DNA from: Clostridia bacterium
Lineage (GTDB): Bacteria > Bacillota_A > Clostridia > Oscillospirales > CAG-272
Length of the DNA: 64,000 nucleotides
NCBI GenBank assembly: GCA_017501345.1
Contig: JAFVXC010000024.1
Location: forward strand, 117,822 to 181,821
Direction: 5' to 3'
Within the stretch, counting starts at the first letter, position 1; every line of letters starts with the position of its first letter. The notes beneath the pieces were generated by a model. It made no database searches, had not been told where the DNA came from, and worked only from the letters and a program-made list of their open reading frames with translations. Below are positions 47,426-55,761 of this stretch, piece after piece. Both the position numbers and the translations under genes were made by a program.

Positions 47426-48484
47426 ATGCTCAAGCATTACATCGATCAAGAACCGCGTCCGCAGGACTACAATGACCTCGCTCCTCCCGCACCGCTCTGT
47501 CTGTTTCGCTGTACAACGTCCGGCTTCCCGAAGGAAAACATCATTTCAATCGTAGAACCGAATGATAACGCGTTCTTTTCAAGGTATCATAAATCGATCA
47601 CTGCGATCTTACCGTATGATACACAGGTCTTTCTTTGCCGCACCTTAAAAGATCGCAATACGCACTACGTGCTACTCCTTTCAAACGATCAAAGACCGAT
47701 CCTTGTTGTAACTGCAGCTTCCGAGTACGGAGGCCTGTGTCTGGCAGTCGCACTGCCTGCCAAGATAGAATCCGTTCTTTCCTATCTCCGCACGATCCCG
47801 AGAATCTCCATCCTGCAAGACCCAGCGATCGCTACGCGGAATTTCTCCGCATTCTCGTTTGATCCACCTGTGTTCGAGCATCTGAGGCAGGTCTTCGTCC
47901 ACTTGTTCTCCTTCTTTGAGGCATCTTTTTCGGAACCGATGCACTATACCGATCCTATCGCTCTGTTCCGTCTGATGAAGCAAAAAGCAGAGAGCCTCGC
48001 GACTCTCTTCGGGCTTCGTTCGCATTTTTTGATCCCGTACGCTTTCGAGATGCCGATCCGAACCGACACCGCGATCAATATGACTCTTTTCTCAGCGGCC
48101 TTGCTTCTTCTCTTTTCCTCGATCACGCAAAACGCCGCTGAAAAGACGATCCGCATCGTCTTTATATCTCTTGACGGTTATCCCGCTGCCTGTCTTCATT
48201 TCCGCTCTTTTTCGGAACTTGACACGGCAGTATCTCCGTACTCGCTTCTCACAAGACTCTTTTCAAAATTCGGCGGCTACTTCAAGCTTTCCCGCGGCGA
48301 GGAGGCACAAAAAGCAGCAGAAAAGATCCCGGGTGTCGGATATATGGTGCGAAACGAGCGCTGCTTGACTTTCAGCGAGCACATCCTGTGCGCCCTTTCA
48401 CCGGCAATGCACGATTTCACCGATTTCGTCAACCACTCCCCGATCTTTCATCTGCCCGACGCATTTTACGAGGGATTTATGTAA
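47426..48484 (+). CDS. Hypothetical protein, 352 aa
   Basis: I do not recognise this protein. It has no signal peptide. One moderately hydrophobic stretch (MTLFSAALLLLFSSI, about 225-239) could be a buried helix. The remainder mixes helices and strands, and PGVGYMVRNERCLTFSEHIL near the C-terminus shows no known motif. Codon use matches the chromosome. It follows ruvB by 36 nt and ends just before a strong terminator, so it is the last gene of the ruvAB transcript. Confidence 0.7.
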   Translation: MLKHYIDQEPRPQDYNDLAPPAPLCLFRCTTSGFPKENIISIVEPNDNAFFSRYHKSITAILPYDTQVFLCRTLKDRNTHYVLLLSNDQRPILVVTAASEYGGLCLAVALPAKIESVLSYLRTIPRISILQDPAIATRNFSAFSFDPPVFEHLRQVFVHLFSFFEASFSEPMHYTDPIALFRLMKQKAESLATLFGLRSHFLIPYAFEMPIRTDTAINMTLFSAALLLLFSSITQNAAEKTIRIVFISLDGYPAACLHFRSFSELDTAVSPYSLLTRLFSKFGGYFKLSRGEEAQKAAEKIPGVGYMVRNERCLTFSEHILCALSPAMHDFTDFVNHSPIFHLPDAFYEGFM

Positions 48485-48500
48485 AAATCTTACAAAAACA

Positions 48501-48541
48501 AAAAACGGCAAAGTCACCGGACGAGGTGCTTTGCCGTTTTT
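48501..48541. terminator. Bidirectional intrinsic terminator
   Basis: AAAAACGGCAAAG...CTTTGCCGTTTTT forms a long stem with an inner CACC/GGTG pair. It is flanked by an A-run and a T-run and serves the convergent genes on both sides. Confidence 0.9.
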
Positions 48542-48572
48542 ATTACGATTTATTTTTGCTGAAGACGAGATC

Positions 48573-49937
48573 TCACGAGTTTGCTTCCTTACATCTTGCC
48601 TTCATAAGTTTGACAGCTCGTCCGACATCAGCATTGGAGAGCTTCATTACGTCATAGAAAAAGACGTTCCAGTCAGGTGTTTCCGCCTCGTACTCGTTTG
48701 GATCCTTTTCCTGGAAGGTGATAGAGCCGAGCATAGCGGCTCCCTTGACATAATCGATCTTCTCAAGGTCGGAATAGAGGAAAGAATGCTCAACAACACG
48801 GTCTGCGTCATCGGTCGGCTTTTTCCGAAGAATGACCTTATTCTCATATACCGTAAGATGGGTACCCTTTGCTCCCTCAAAGACGTATACGGGGTCGTTT
48901 GAAAAGGCCTTGGTCACGGGAATCGCCTTGGGCGCTTCCGCAGTAGACCCGGTGTTCCGCTTCGGTACAGGAGCAGGCTTAGGCTCAGGCTCAGGCGTGT
49001 ACGTCGGTTCATCCTCGGGCTCTTCATCAAGCGGATTCGGCTCCGGATCGGATGTCGCCAAGGTAGATGTCGGCGTATAGGTAGAAGCAGGAGCAGGGGT
49101 TGTCGCAGCTGTGTAGGTCGAGGTAGGGGTAGACTGGGATTGATAGGACGCCGTCGCAGAGGAGCTGTACGAGGTGCTTGCAGCATAAGAGGTCGCTACT
49201 GATTCGGGATGATCCACCCCGTAGGCCTGACAAAGGGACTTGCCGAGCGAGAAAATCGACATTACCCGGAGGAAGCCGCCGAGCCAATCACCAAAGAAGA
49301 CCGCACCATCCACATACCGGTCGCTGAGGATCGAAATAACGACAATAAACCAAGAGATAAGTGCCAGAACACCGGGAAGAGCTCTCGCCTTCAGCATACG
49401 GAGTGCCGTAACACGCTTCGACGGAATTGCACCGATCAGCATCACAATGAAGAGATAACCGATTGCCACCAGCATCAGGAAGCTACGGAGCTTCATTACC
49501 GCTCCACCGTATGAGGAAAGCTCAGAAAAAGCTTGAATGAAAATCACACCCCACGAAAGCATAAGCAGGACGTTCGTTGCTTTATTACGTTTTACAAGCA
49601 AAAATACTGCGCACAAAATGTAAAAGACGAGCAAAACGTCTCCGGTGGCATTGTAAAACCAGGAGTCCGTGGCTTCAATCAGGATCACCGAAAGGATCAT
49701 CAGGATCGCCGTCTTAACGTATTGCCCCTTTCCGGTGGTCGTCTTAGCTGTAGCAGCCGTATTGTATTTCGGAGAAATCAGTGCCGCGTGAATGATCGCG
49801 ACTATGAACAAGCAGCATCCATAGACCCACCAACCGAAAAAGCTACGCCCCTTCTTTTTCGCCATATTTGCAGGGATCAAGGCGAGAAGAGCGGCTACTA
49901 TCAGGGAAGGAATATAACTTATCAAAAAATCTGTCAT
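48573..49937 (-). CDS. Membrane protein with Thr/Ser/Pro linker and C-terminal beta domain (454 aa)
   Basis: A 454-aa protein with seven or so hydrophobic segments in the first 235 residues. A low-complexity linker rich in Ser, Thr, Ala, Pro and Glu follows (about 250-345), then a C-terminal domain of about 90 residues (FEGAKGTHLTVYENKVILRK onward) that resembles bacterial PH-like domains. The start at 49937 follows AAAGGAG. The frame runs 52 codons further, but that would cover its promoter. It is the last recognisable chromosomal gene before the mobile element. Function unknown. Confidence 0.75.
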   Translation of the reverse strand: MTDFLISYIPSLIVAALLALIPANMAKKKGRSFFGWWVYGCCLFIVAIIHAALISPKYNTAATAKTTTGKGQYVKTAILMILSVILIEATDSWFYNATGDVLLVFYILCAVFLLVKRNKATNVLLMLSWGVIFIQAFSELSSYGGAVMKLRSFLMLVAIGYLFIVMLIGAIPSKRVTALRMLKARALPGVLALISWFIVVISILSDRYVDGAVFFGDWLGGFLRVMSIFSLGKSLCQAYGVDHPESVATSYAASTSYSSSATASYQSQSTPTSTYTAATTPAPASTYTPTSTLATSDPEPNPLDEEPEDEPTYTPEPEPKPAPVPKRNTGSTAEAPKAIPVTKAFSNDPVYVFEGAKGTHLTVYENKVILRKKPTDDADRVVEHSFLYSDLEKIDYVKGAAMLGSITFQEKDPNEYEAETPDWNVFFYDVMKLSNADVGRAVKLMKARCKEANS

Positions 49938-49995
49938 ATCTATCTCCTTTATCAAAAAGCCGTCGCGCCAAAGCCGTCGGCATACATATAATGGT

Positions 49996-50024
49996 ATTTT
50001 AACACATCCCTCCGTTCTTGTCAA
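49996..50024 (-). promoter_or_regulatory. Promoter of the 454-aa membrane-protein gene
   Basis: On the minus strand TTGACA-N17-TAAAAT lies about 60 nt upstream of the start codon. Its preservation shows that the element's left edge lies to the right of about 50025. Confidence 0.8.
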
Positions 50025-50303
50025 TACAAAAATTACAAAATATGCACCGTTTCGAAGTTTATAATATTGAGTGAGTAGATCGAACCTTTCCACAGGTTCA
50101 AAATTCTCACTCTTTTTCGTTTTTTGTTAGTCAGAGAAAGACGAAATCCTCCAATCCTTCGCGCTGAACGGCCGCGATAAATAAATAGTCGTTCCCCCCA
50201 AAAAAGATACAACGCCGTATAGGTCAGATGCCGCAAGGCTTCTATGCCGTATAGGTTTTGTAAATATATTTTTTATAGCCGTATAGGCAGAAAGGAGCTT
50301 ATT
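50025..50303. other. Left leader of the ssDNA-type element
   Basis: This 279-nt gap contains no plausible gene. From left to right it has AT-rich sequence, an imperfect stem-loop (GTGAG...CTCAC enclosing GAACCT/AGGTTC, 50071-50113) followed by CTTTTTCGTTTTTTG, a less structured stretch, and three copies of a 10-bp direct repeat reaching the ribosome site of the first element gene. The stem-loop with its T-run is a plausible plus-strand terminator. No promoter with two good boxes is visible. Confidence 0.5.
50214..50287 (+). repeat. Three 10-bp direct repeats at exact 32-bp spacing
   Basis: GCCGTATAGG occurs at 50214-50223, 50246-50255 and 50278-50287. The period is exactly 32 bp (about three helical turns), so a protein would meet all three on one face. 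The sequence between copies is not repeated. The last copy ends 3 nt before the AAAGGAG ribosome site of the first element gene. They are operators or iterons by position; the ligand is unknown. Confidence 0.85.
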
Positions 50304-50555
50304 ATGCTCGTAAATCTCTACAAAAAAGAAGGTACTTACAAAGACAAGGACGGACAGGACAAGCGTTTCGTGAATTTCTACGTGAAGTGTGGGGATAACC
50401 TGATCCCCGTTGAACCCTGCTATTTCCCTAAGAAGGATCACAATGACAAGGATCCCGGCTACGCCCCCCGCAAGGAAGTCCTCAAGGCTTTTGCTGAAAC
50501 TCTTCCTCCTGCACCCGAGAAAGGTGGTAATGATACCGCAAATTTTCCTCAGTGA
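50304..50555 (+). CDS. Small element protein, possible ssDNA-binding fold (83 aa)
   Basis: The first gene of the element. The protein starts MLVNLYKKEGTYKDKDGQ and alternates charged strands with turns, then has a Lys-rich middle and a Pro-rich end. This pattern, and the position just before the replication gene, would suit an OB-fold single-stranded-DNA-binding protein such as those of filamentous phages, but no diagnostic motif is present. The frame opens at 50244, but AAAGGAG immediately before ATG 50304 fixes the start. It overlaps the next ORF by the GTGA at its stop. Confidence 0.7.
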   Translation: MLVNLYKKEGTYKDKDGQDKRFVNFYVKCGDNLIPVEPCYFPKKDHNDKDPGYAPRKEVLKAFAETLPPAPEKGGNDTANFPQ

Positions 50556-50752
50556 GACGCAACGGGCCTCCGCAGATGCTTTGTCAAAAGTGCGGTAGTC
50601 AGATGCTTCTTGATGATCAGGACGAGCTTCGCCGAGGTGTATTCAAGTATTGGTTCGCGTGTGACCGATGCGGTTCGGGATGCACTTTGAATGGAGCCAC
50701 GGGTGAAACCTATTGGGATGACAGTGAAAAGGAGGATGATTTGCCCTTCTGA
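50552..50752 (+). CDS. Small zinc-ribbon protein (66 aa)
   Basis: A 66-aa protein with two CxxC pairs, CQKCG near residue 11 and CDRCG near 38, the signature of a zinc ribbon. The C-terminus is acidic (DDSEKEDDLPF). The start is a GTG overlapping the previous stop (GTGA), implying coupled translation; an internal ATG at 50576 is an alternative but has no ribosome site. Its role in the element is unknown; DNA or RNA binding is a reasonable guess. Confidence 0.65.
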   Translation: MRRNGPPQMLCQKCGSQMLLDDQDELRRGVFKYWFACDRCGSGCTLNGATGETYWDDSEKEDDLPF

Positions 50753-50955
50753 TGTTCATTGAAATCAAAACAAGTAAAAACGAATACGTTATCGTAAATC
50801 TTACGAAAATTCTTCTTTGCACCGAAAAAGATGGGAAAATGAAGATCGAGCTCGAAGATGGAACACCTATCATTACTGCGCATAGTTTTGATGAACTCGT
50901 CGCAATTTTCCACAGCTCCGGCGTAGCATACGCAATTCAACAGCAAAGAAGTTAA
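50752..50955 (+). CDS. Small element protein, 67 aa
   Basis: A 67-aa beta-rich protein (MFIEIKTSKNEYVIVNLTKI then IELEDGTPIITAHSFDEL) reminiscent in size and rhythm of FlbD-like or LytTR-like small domains, without a firm match. Its ATG shares the A of the preceding TGA stop, and AAAAGGAGG lies 16-22 nt upstream inside the zinc-ribbon gene. It is the last gene before the origin-like region, so a replication-control role is possible but unproven. Confidence 0.65.
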   Translation: MFIEIKTSKNEYVIVNLTKILLCTEKDGKMKIELEDGTPIITAHSFDELVAIFHSSGVAYAIQQQRS

Positions 50956-50964
50956 AAAATCGGG

Positions 50965-51135
50965 AAAAGGTGGAAAAGGTGGAAAAAAGACGAAAGCGGA
51001 CAAGCCCCGTGAAATCGTTATGAGCCCTCCACACTCCGAAGGAAAGTGCATAACGCCTGTGCCGCTGGGGGCTCGTCCCAGCGGCACAGGCAAAAGGTGG
51101 AAAAACAAGGGAAAAAGGTGGAAGAATTCCACCTT
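50965..51135 (+). other. Candidate replication origin: stem-loop with flanking iterons
   Basis: A perfect 15-bp stem with a 7-nt loop (GGCTCGT) lies at 51055-51091, beginning GCCTGTGCCGCTGGG. It is flanked by GGTGGAA repeats at 50969, 50978, 51096 and 51117 and an inverted copy at 51127 that forms a near-palindrome with the fourth. A further inverted repeat CGTTATG/CATAACG (51016-51022, 51049-51055) adjoins the stem. A stem-loop plus iterons just upstream of an HUH-type rep gene is the standard layout of a rolling-circle double-strand origin. The nick site cannot be pinpointed. Confidence 0.75.
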
Positions 51136-51213
51136 CCCGCAGTTTTTTACCCTTTTGACGTGTTGAGTGTTAAAAGGGATATTCGATTGCTTGAGTTTCA
51201 AGGGGGTAAAAAT

Positions 51214-52326
51214 GTGAAATTAAAGCAGTACGAAGTCACCTCGAATGTAGAATTCTTCAAAGAACCGATTCAAGAGACCTTGCGACGATACCGCACGATC
51301 AAGAAGTGGGCATACATACTGCACGACAAGGATCGCGACACGAATCCGCATTATCACATCTACGTGAATTTCGGAAATTCGGGCGTAGATTCAAAGCTCG
51401 TCGCAGAGTGGTTCGGACTTCAGGAATCGCAGGTCAATCGAATCGTGGGCCGCTCAACGGATATGCTTCAATATTTGACGCACGCCAACGATTCGCAGAA
51501 AAACAAGTATCAGTACGCGCCGTCAGAGGTTGTAGCAAACTTCGACTTTGAATCGGAAATTGAAAAATCGAAGATCCTCGGTGACTTCAAAAAATACAGC
51601 TATGCTGAACAGCTCAAATACGTCAATTCTCTCCCCGTCTCGGAGAAAACGACCGCGTTCGGCAAGCTCCAAAAGTTATGGCAATTACATTGTCAATGCC
51701 TCGTCCTGAATCCGGATCGTGACGTGAAGGTCATGTTTGTTCAGGGCAAGGGCGGGACGGGAAAAACATACTATTCAAAAAAGTTTCTCACGGCGCAGGG
51801 GTATGACTATTGTGTGTCCTCTTCGTCGAACGATCCTTTTCAGGATTATCTCGGTCAAAAAGCAATCATACTTGACGACTTGCGTGATACGGCATTTGAG
51901 CTCCAAGATCTTTTGAAGGTGCTCGACAATCACACGGCATCGAGTGTAAAAAGCCGTTTTGCCAATAAGGTTTTCAACGGAGAAATGATCGTAATAACGT
52001 CGACCGTACCGCTGTCATATTGGTACAGAGAGTACCAATATCGCAAGGATGATACGCTCGATCAGTTATATCGACGTATATCCTGTTACGTGGTAGTGAC
52101 ACGTACACAAATCGAAGTATTTGAGCAGCTCGATGCAAAAGGACGTCCTGTCGGACTCTCCTCAACCTTCAAGAATGAGCTCGTTGACCGAGATCGTACA
52201 AAAGATAAAAAATTCGATTTCGGCGCGGCGTTTGGCAAGTTCTGCGAGCAGGAGCTTCCTAAAGAGTTTGAACGTGAACCTTTCTTCAAGCCGGAAATCG
52301 GTGAACAAGTAAAGGAGGATGTATGA
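51214..52326 (+). CDS. Rolling-circle Rep: HUH endonuclease fused to SF3 helicase
   Basis: A 370-aa replication initiator. Motif 1 is WAYILHDKD (about 32-40), the HUH motif is PHYHIYV (H46 and H48) and the nicking Tyr is probably Y87 (QYLTH). A C-terminal superfamily-3 helicase follows, with Walker A GKGGTGKT (178-185), Walker B AIILDD (217-222) and motif C IVITST (259-264). This pairing is typical of bacterial plasmid Reps related to eukaryotic CRESS-DNA virus Reps. The ORF is open from 51046, but that would translate the origin stem-loop; GTG 51214 with AAGGGGGT upstream is the likely start. Confidence 0.9.
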   Translation: MKLKQYEVTSNVEFFKEPIQETLRRYRTIKKWAYILHDKDRDTNPHYHIYVNFGNSGVDSKLVAEWFGLQESQVNRIVGRSTDMLQYLTHANDSQKNKYQYAPSEVVANFDFESEIEKSKILGDFKKYSYAEQLKYVNSLPVSEKTTAFGKLQKLWQLHCQCLVLNPDRDVKVMFVQGKGGTGKTYYSKKFLTAQGYDYCVSSSSNDPFQDYLGQKAIILDDLRDTAFELQDLLKVLDNHTASSVKSRFANKVFNGEMIVITSTVPLSYWYREYQYRKDDTLDQLYRRISCYVVVTRTQIEVFEQLDAKGRPVGLSSTFKNELVDRDRTKDKKFDFGAAFGKFCEQELPKEFEREPFFKPEIGEQVKEDV

Positions 52327-52417
52327 TGCGTGTACAGCGATCTCGAGACCGACCTTCGCGGTGATCCGCGTAACAAATCATCAAAATCACGTTTGAAAGG
52401 AAAAATATACGAAAACT

Positions 52418-52969
52418 ATGAAACGATTCTTCAAAAAGAACAAAAATTGGCTGATTCCGGTCGCCGTGATCCTTGCGGTATGTCTGCCGATCGGCATCGG
52501 CCTGGGCGCGTTTGACGGCTTTGGAGATGACGTCAAGCAGAACACTGTAAACGAAGCAAACATCCTTAAGTATGAGGACTATGAGAATGTTTCGGGTGAG
52601 CATAGCGGTGTTACCGTAAAGGTGCTGAAGGATGGTTCGATCAAACTCGACGGTACGGCTACTGCCGATACCATGATCGTTCTTACCGAGAACGTAAACG
52701 GTAACGGTCTTATGACCTTCGCCGCCCTCGATATGGGTGACGAGGCAGAAAACTCGTACATCTGTGTCGGTGAGTGGGATGCAGATATGGAAGAGCTTTC
52801 CACGATCTATGGTAAGAGCTCGGCAACGAATTACGTTACCTTCTCTGCATCGACCGAATCGCCTGCTGTCGTGCTTGTAATCGAGTCCGGGGATAGCTTT
52901 GACGAAGTAACGCTCTACCCCGTACTTACCTACGGCGTAGTGCCGCAGACGTTCTACACGCTCGTCTGA
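52418..52969 (+). CDS. Membrane-anchored beta-domain protein (183 aa)
   Basis: A 183-aa protein with a basic cytosolic N-terminus (MKRFFKKNKN), one membrane helix (about 11-32) and an extracellular region beginning near residue 40. The segment SGVTVKVLKDGSIKLDGTAT resembles a beta-sandwich module often seen in phage tail and minor structural proteins. The gene is immediately followed by an intrinsic terminator, so it is likely the most abundant late product of the Rep-side transcript. By position it could be a coat or surface protein, but it does not look like a classical helical inovirus coat. Ribosome site AAAGGA is 16 nt upstream. Confidence 0.8.
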   Translation: MKRFFKKNKNWLIPVAVILAVCLPIGIGLGAFDGFGDDVKQNTVNEANILKYEDYENVSGEHSGVTVKVLKDGSIKLDGTATADTMIVLTENVNGNGLMTFAALDMGDEAENSYICVGEWDADMEELSTIYGKSSATNYVTFSASTESPAVVLVIESGDSFDEVTLYPVLTYGVVPQTFYTLV

Positions 52970-52974
52970 TACTT

Positions 52975-53001
52975 GCCCCGACTTTATGGTCGGGGCTTTT
53001 T
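52975..53001 (+). terminator. Intrinsic terminator after the 183-aa gene
   Basis: GCCCCGAC/GTCGGGGC with a 6-nt loop is followed by TTTTT. It divides the replication half of the element from the surface-protein half. Confidence 0.9.
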
Positions 53002-53028
53002 AAATGGGGGAAATGAAGAAAGGAAAAA

Positions 53029-55737
53029 ATGCCAAGAAGAAAAAGAATGTCAAATTTGATAACGGCGATCATTGCATTGCTTGCAGTTGTTTTGGTAGTC
53101 GGAATCTGTTTTCATTTCTTTTCGGACGAGTTCACGTTCGGAGAGAATACAGGAGATGGAACTGCGAGTGATACTACGGGTGAAGCGACGTTCGGCGTGC
53201 CTGAGATCGCTATTAACGAAGATACGCTTACTATCGCGCCTGGAAACGGTTCGTATAGCGGCTTTTACATCTATGTAGATGGAAGGTATATCGCAACCGT
53301 CACGGAGCCTACCGCGAATCTTGCGGATTTGCTAATCGGTTATGATTCGGGAATCTATTCCATCAAAGTCCGGGCGTTCAACGCGAGCGGTACACTTTCG
53401 AGCTATTCGAATACACTCAAATATGAATTTGTAAGGGTCGTCACTCTTGATGCGCCGTCGATTGCATTTGTCGAAGGTCTTTTGAATGTTACATTTGATG
53501 CTGAAGATACGACGCATTTGATGGTTTATGCAGACGATGAATGTATTTCAGGAGCGATAGTTGTTAGCGGTGAAGGATATGCTGCTTTGGATCTGAGTAA
53601 TTTTTTTGCCGGTATGACGGCGGGATTTTATTCGGTCTCGGTGGAAGCGTATAGCTCAGATGGTTTGGTTCAAAGGAGCAATTGCGTTTATTATCAGTAT
53701 GACGGTAACACAGATGTAGAAACGCCCGCCAATCTTGTAGTTGGTCTCGGAGGTCCCTCCTTTGAAATCTCTTACGTAATTGATACCAATGATTTTTCTG
53801 ATAGGGATGGAGATTTTACGGGTATTGAATTCAATGGTACACTTATGACACCCGGTGCCATTGGAGAACTGACAACCGAGAGTTACGTGCTTCTTTATCT
53901 TCCCGAAGGAGTTTCGATTTCGGGATTTACGAATTGCTCTGTAGAAAAATACGGCGATCGTTATGTAGAGCTTTCCGGTTTCAAAGAGGATGGTATAATC
54001 GTTTGTAATTTTACATCTGTGCCGGCTCCGACAATCGCTCTTACAGGCACTACGCTTACGATCACGCAGACGGGACTTGCTGACCGCTATCAGATCTACC
54101 GCGCGGGAGATAATGAAATATATTCCCTTGTCGGAACTGTAAAAGCGATGCCCGGAGAGACTCAGATCGATATTACACCTTATCTTCAGCTCGATTATAA
54201 TCTGATCACTGTAAAGGCAGAAAATGCGTCCAAGGGGGAGGTCAGCGGAGAATCAAACGAGGTATCTTATATGCTCCCCGTAATGACAGCACCGACGGTT
54301 ACACTCGAGGGACACGTACTCACGATCACACCGGGTAAGGGTCTCCCTACTTCATACGAAATTCTGTATTCTGAAAATGAGGACAACAGCTTCAAAACGG
54401 CGACAACGATTGCGGCGAACGGTCGTGAAGCTGTCACTATTGATATCAGTGATTATGTGTTCGCAGATCCGACCTTCTTCAGAGTCAAAGCGGTGAACAC
54501 TTACACGAATGAAGGAGTTACATCTAAAAATTTGATTTCCACTCTTGGTTTGCCCATCGTCACTCTTGATGGTACAACCCTTGTAATTGAGCAGACGTAC
54601 GGTACCGCTACCGAGTATGGTGTAATGTGGTCGTCAGATCCTTTTTATAATTTCAAGATGAAGACTTCTGTAGCAGCAACGGGATCTATCACGCTTGTCG
54701 ATATTGAGCAGTATCTTCAGAGTGGGGATAATTACTTCTGCGTTTGGGCGTACGACGATACCGGCTCGGTCGGGCCTACGGCTTCTGTAAAATTCTCGGG
54801 AGAAAGCTATATGTTTGCTCCTACGATCGCACTTGAAGGCGATATCCTGAAGGTTTCGTACGACGTGAAAAACGAAAATACTTATCTGCTTCTTTACGCT
54901 GACGGATCGGTTGTGTACGGAGGAATCGTAGCAGATGAGGACGGTGTCAGCGAAGTTGCCATCAAAAATTTCTTGGGTAATAGTGGCTTTGCAGCAAAAA
55001 CATATTCAATCACGGTGAAGGTAGTCAGCGGTGGCGTTGTATCTGATTTCAGTAACGCAGTTTCATATACCTTTGACGGTACGGCTCCGGAAGAAGGTAC
55101 TTATTATGTTCTTCTCAACAATGAATTTGAAATCTCTTACGAAATAGGTTCAGGCGATATGACCGAATACGTAGAAGGTTGGGACGCAGCAGGATATGGC
55201 GAAGTTGTTTCAACGCCTCATACTCTTGAGGGCCTCAGAACCAGTGACTCCGTTCTTCTCTATCTGCCGGAGGGCGTTTGGATCTCGAGCTATTCCAATT
55301 GCGAAATCAAGACTTTCGCCGGATATCCTCGGTTCGTACAGCTCTATGATTTCGTTGGCGGCTTTGCTGTTATCAATTTTGAAGAACTCTCTGATGATTC
55401 CTATACAGGCGAAGTTTGGTTTAATGAATTTGTAGCCGGCACAGATGGAATTGATGGAGTTGAAGACGGAAACTTTTCTGATATTGATTCTCGCACTTAT
55501 TCAGAGGTAAACCCCAATTCTACGATTGTAATAAAGATCGACGATGAGGATTATATGGGTCACATCGTTGAAGTGAGTGAAAGTGCGGACGCTCAGAATT
55601 GTAAAGTCCGCGTGGAATATATAAGCGACGAGGAAGCCGAGGACGAAGATATGGGCTCTCATTATATCATCACGATATATGACTTTACCGATGACTTTTA
55701 CGTTGAAATCGGATGCACTCTTGTAGAAGAAATGTAA
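53029..55737 (+). CDS. Giant membrane-anchored multidomain surface protein with Fn3-like repeats (902 aa)
   Basis: A 902-aa type II membrane protein with a basic start, a membrane helix at about 8-28, then an entirely beta-rich exterior. Six Fn3-like modules each begin with a PxIxL-G-xLxI pattern (for example APTIALTGTTLTITQT and APTVTLEGHVLTITPG). Two copies of another domain share FEISY...VLLYLPEGV (one near 235-320, one near 690-780), each preceded by a related Fn3 module, so a module pair was duplicated. An acidic C-terminal domain ends the protein. Base composition is visibly more AT-rich than host genes. Likely an adhesin or structural surface protein. It starts at ATG 53029 behind GAAAGGAA. 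Confidence 0.82.
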   Translation: MPRRKRMSNLITAIIALLAVVLVVGICFHFFSDEFTFGENTGDGTASDTTGEATFGVPEIAINEDTLTIAPGNGSYSGFYIYVDGRYIATVTEPTANLADLLIGYDSGIYSIKVRAFNASGTLSSYSNTLKYEFVRVVTLDAPSIAFVEGLLNVTFDAEDTTHLMVYADDECISGAIVVSGEGYAALDLSNFFAGMTAGFYSVSVEAYSSDGLVQRSNCVYYQYDGNTDVETPANLVVGLGGPSFEISYVIDTNDFSDRDGDFTGIEFNGTLMTPGAIGELTTESYVLLYLPEGVSISGFTNCSVEKYGDRYVELSGFKEDGIIVCNFTSVPAPTIALTGTTLTITQTGLADRYQIYRAGDNEIYSLVGTVKAMPGETQIDITPYLQLDYNLITVKAENASKGEVSGESNEVSYMLPVMTAPTVTLEGHVLTITPGKGLPTSYEILYSENEDNSFKTATTIAANGREAVTIDISDYVFADPTFFRVKAVNTYTNEGVTSKNLISTLGLPIVTLDGTTLVIEQTYGTATEYGVMWSSDPFYNFKMKTSVAATGSITLVDIEQYLQSGDNYFCVWAYDDTGSVGPTASVKFSGESYMFAPTIALEGDILKVSYDVKNENTYLLLYADGSVVYGGIVADEDGVSEVAIKNFLGNSGFAAKTYSITVKVVSGGVVSDFSNAVSYTFDGTAPEEGTYYVLLNNEFEISYEIGSGDMTEYVEGWDAAGYGEVVSTPHTLEGLRTSDSVLLYLPEGVWISSYSNCEIKTFAGYPRFVQLYDFVGGFAVINFEELSDDSYTGEVWFNEFVAGTDGIDGVEDGNFSDIDSRTYSEVNPNSTIVIKIDDEDYMGHIVEVSESADAQNCKVRVEYISDEEAEDEDMGSHYIITIYDFTDDFYVEIGCTLVEEM

Positions 55738-55761
55738 TTTTTAAAAGAAGGAGAACAAAAA

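Noticed and set aside
50025..50120. tRNA or attL site in the element's left leader
   Set aside because: The stem-loop does not fold as a cloverleaf, and no matching sequence is found at the right edge.
51046..51213. In-frame N-terminal extension of the Rep protein
   Set aside because: It would translate the origin stem-loop and iterons, shows no conserved motif, and a GTG with AAGGGGGT sits exactly where the HUH domain begins.
52330..52515. 61-codon ORF between rep and the 183-aa gene, with a ribosome site upstream of its GTG
   Set aside because: Its second half is the out-of-frame reading of the next gene and it has no recognisable feature; the ribosome site is too weakly placed to decide.
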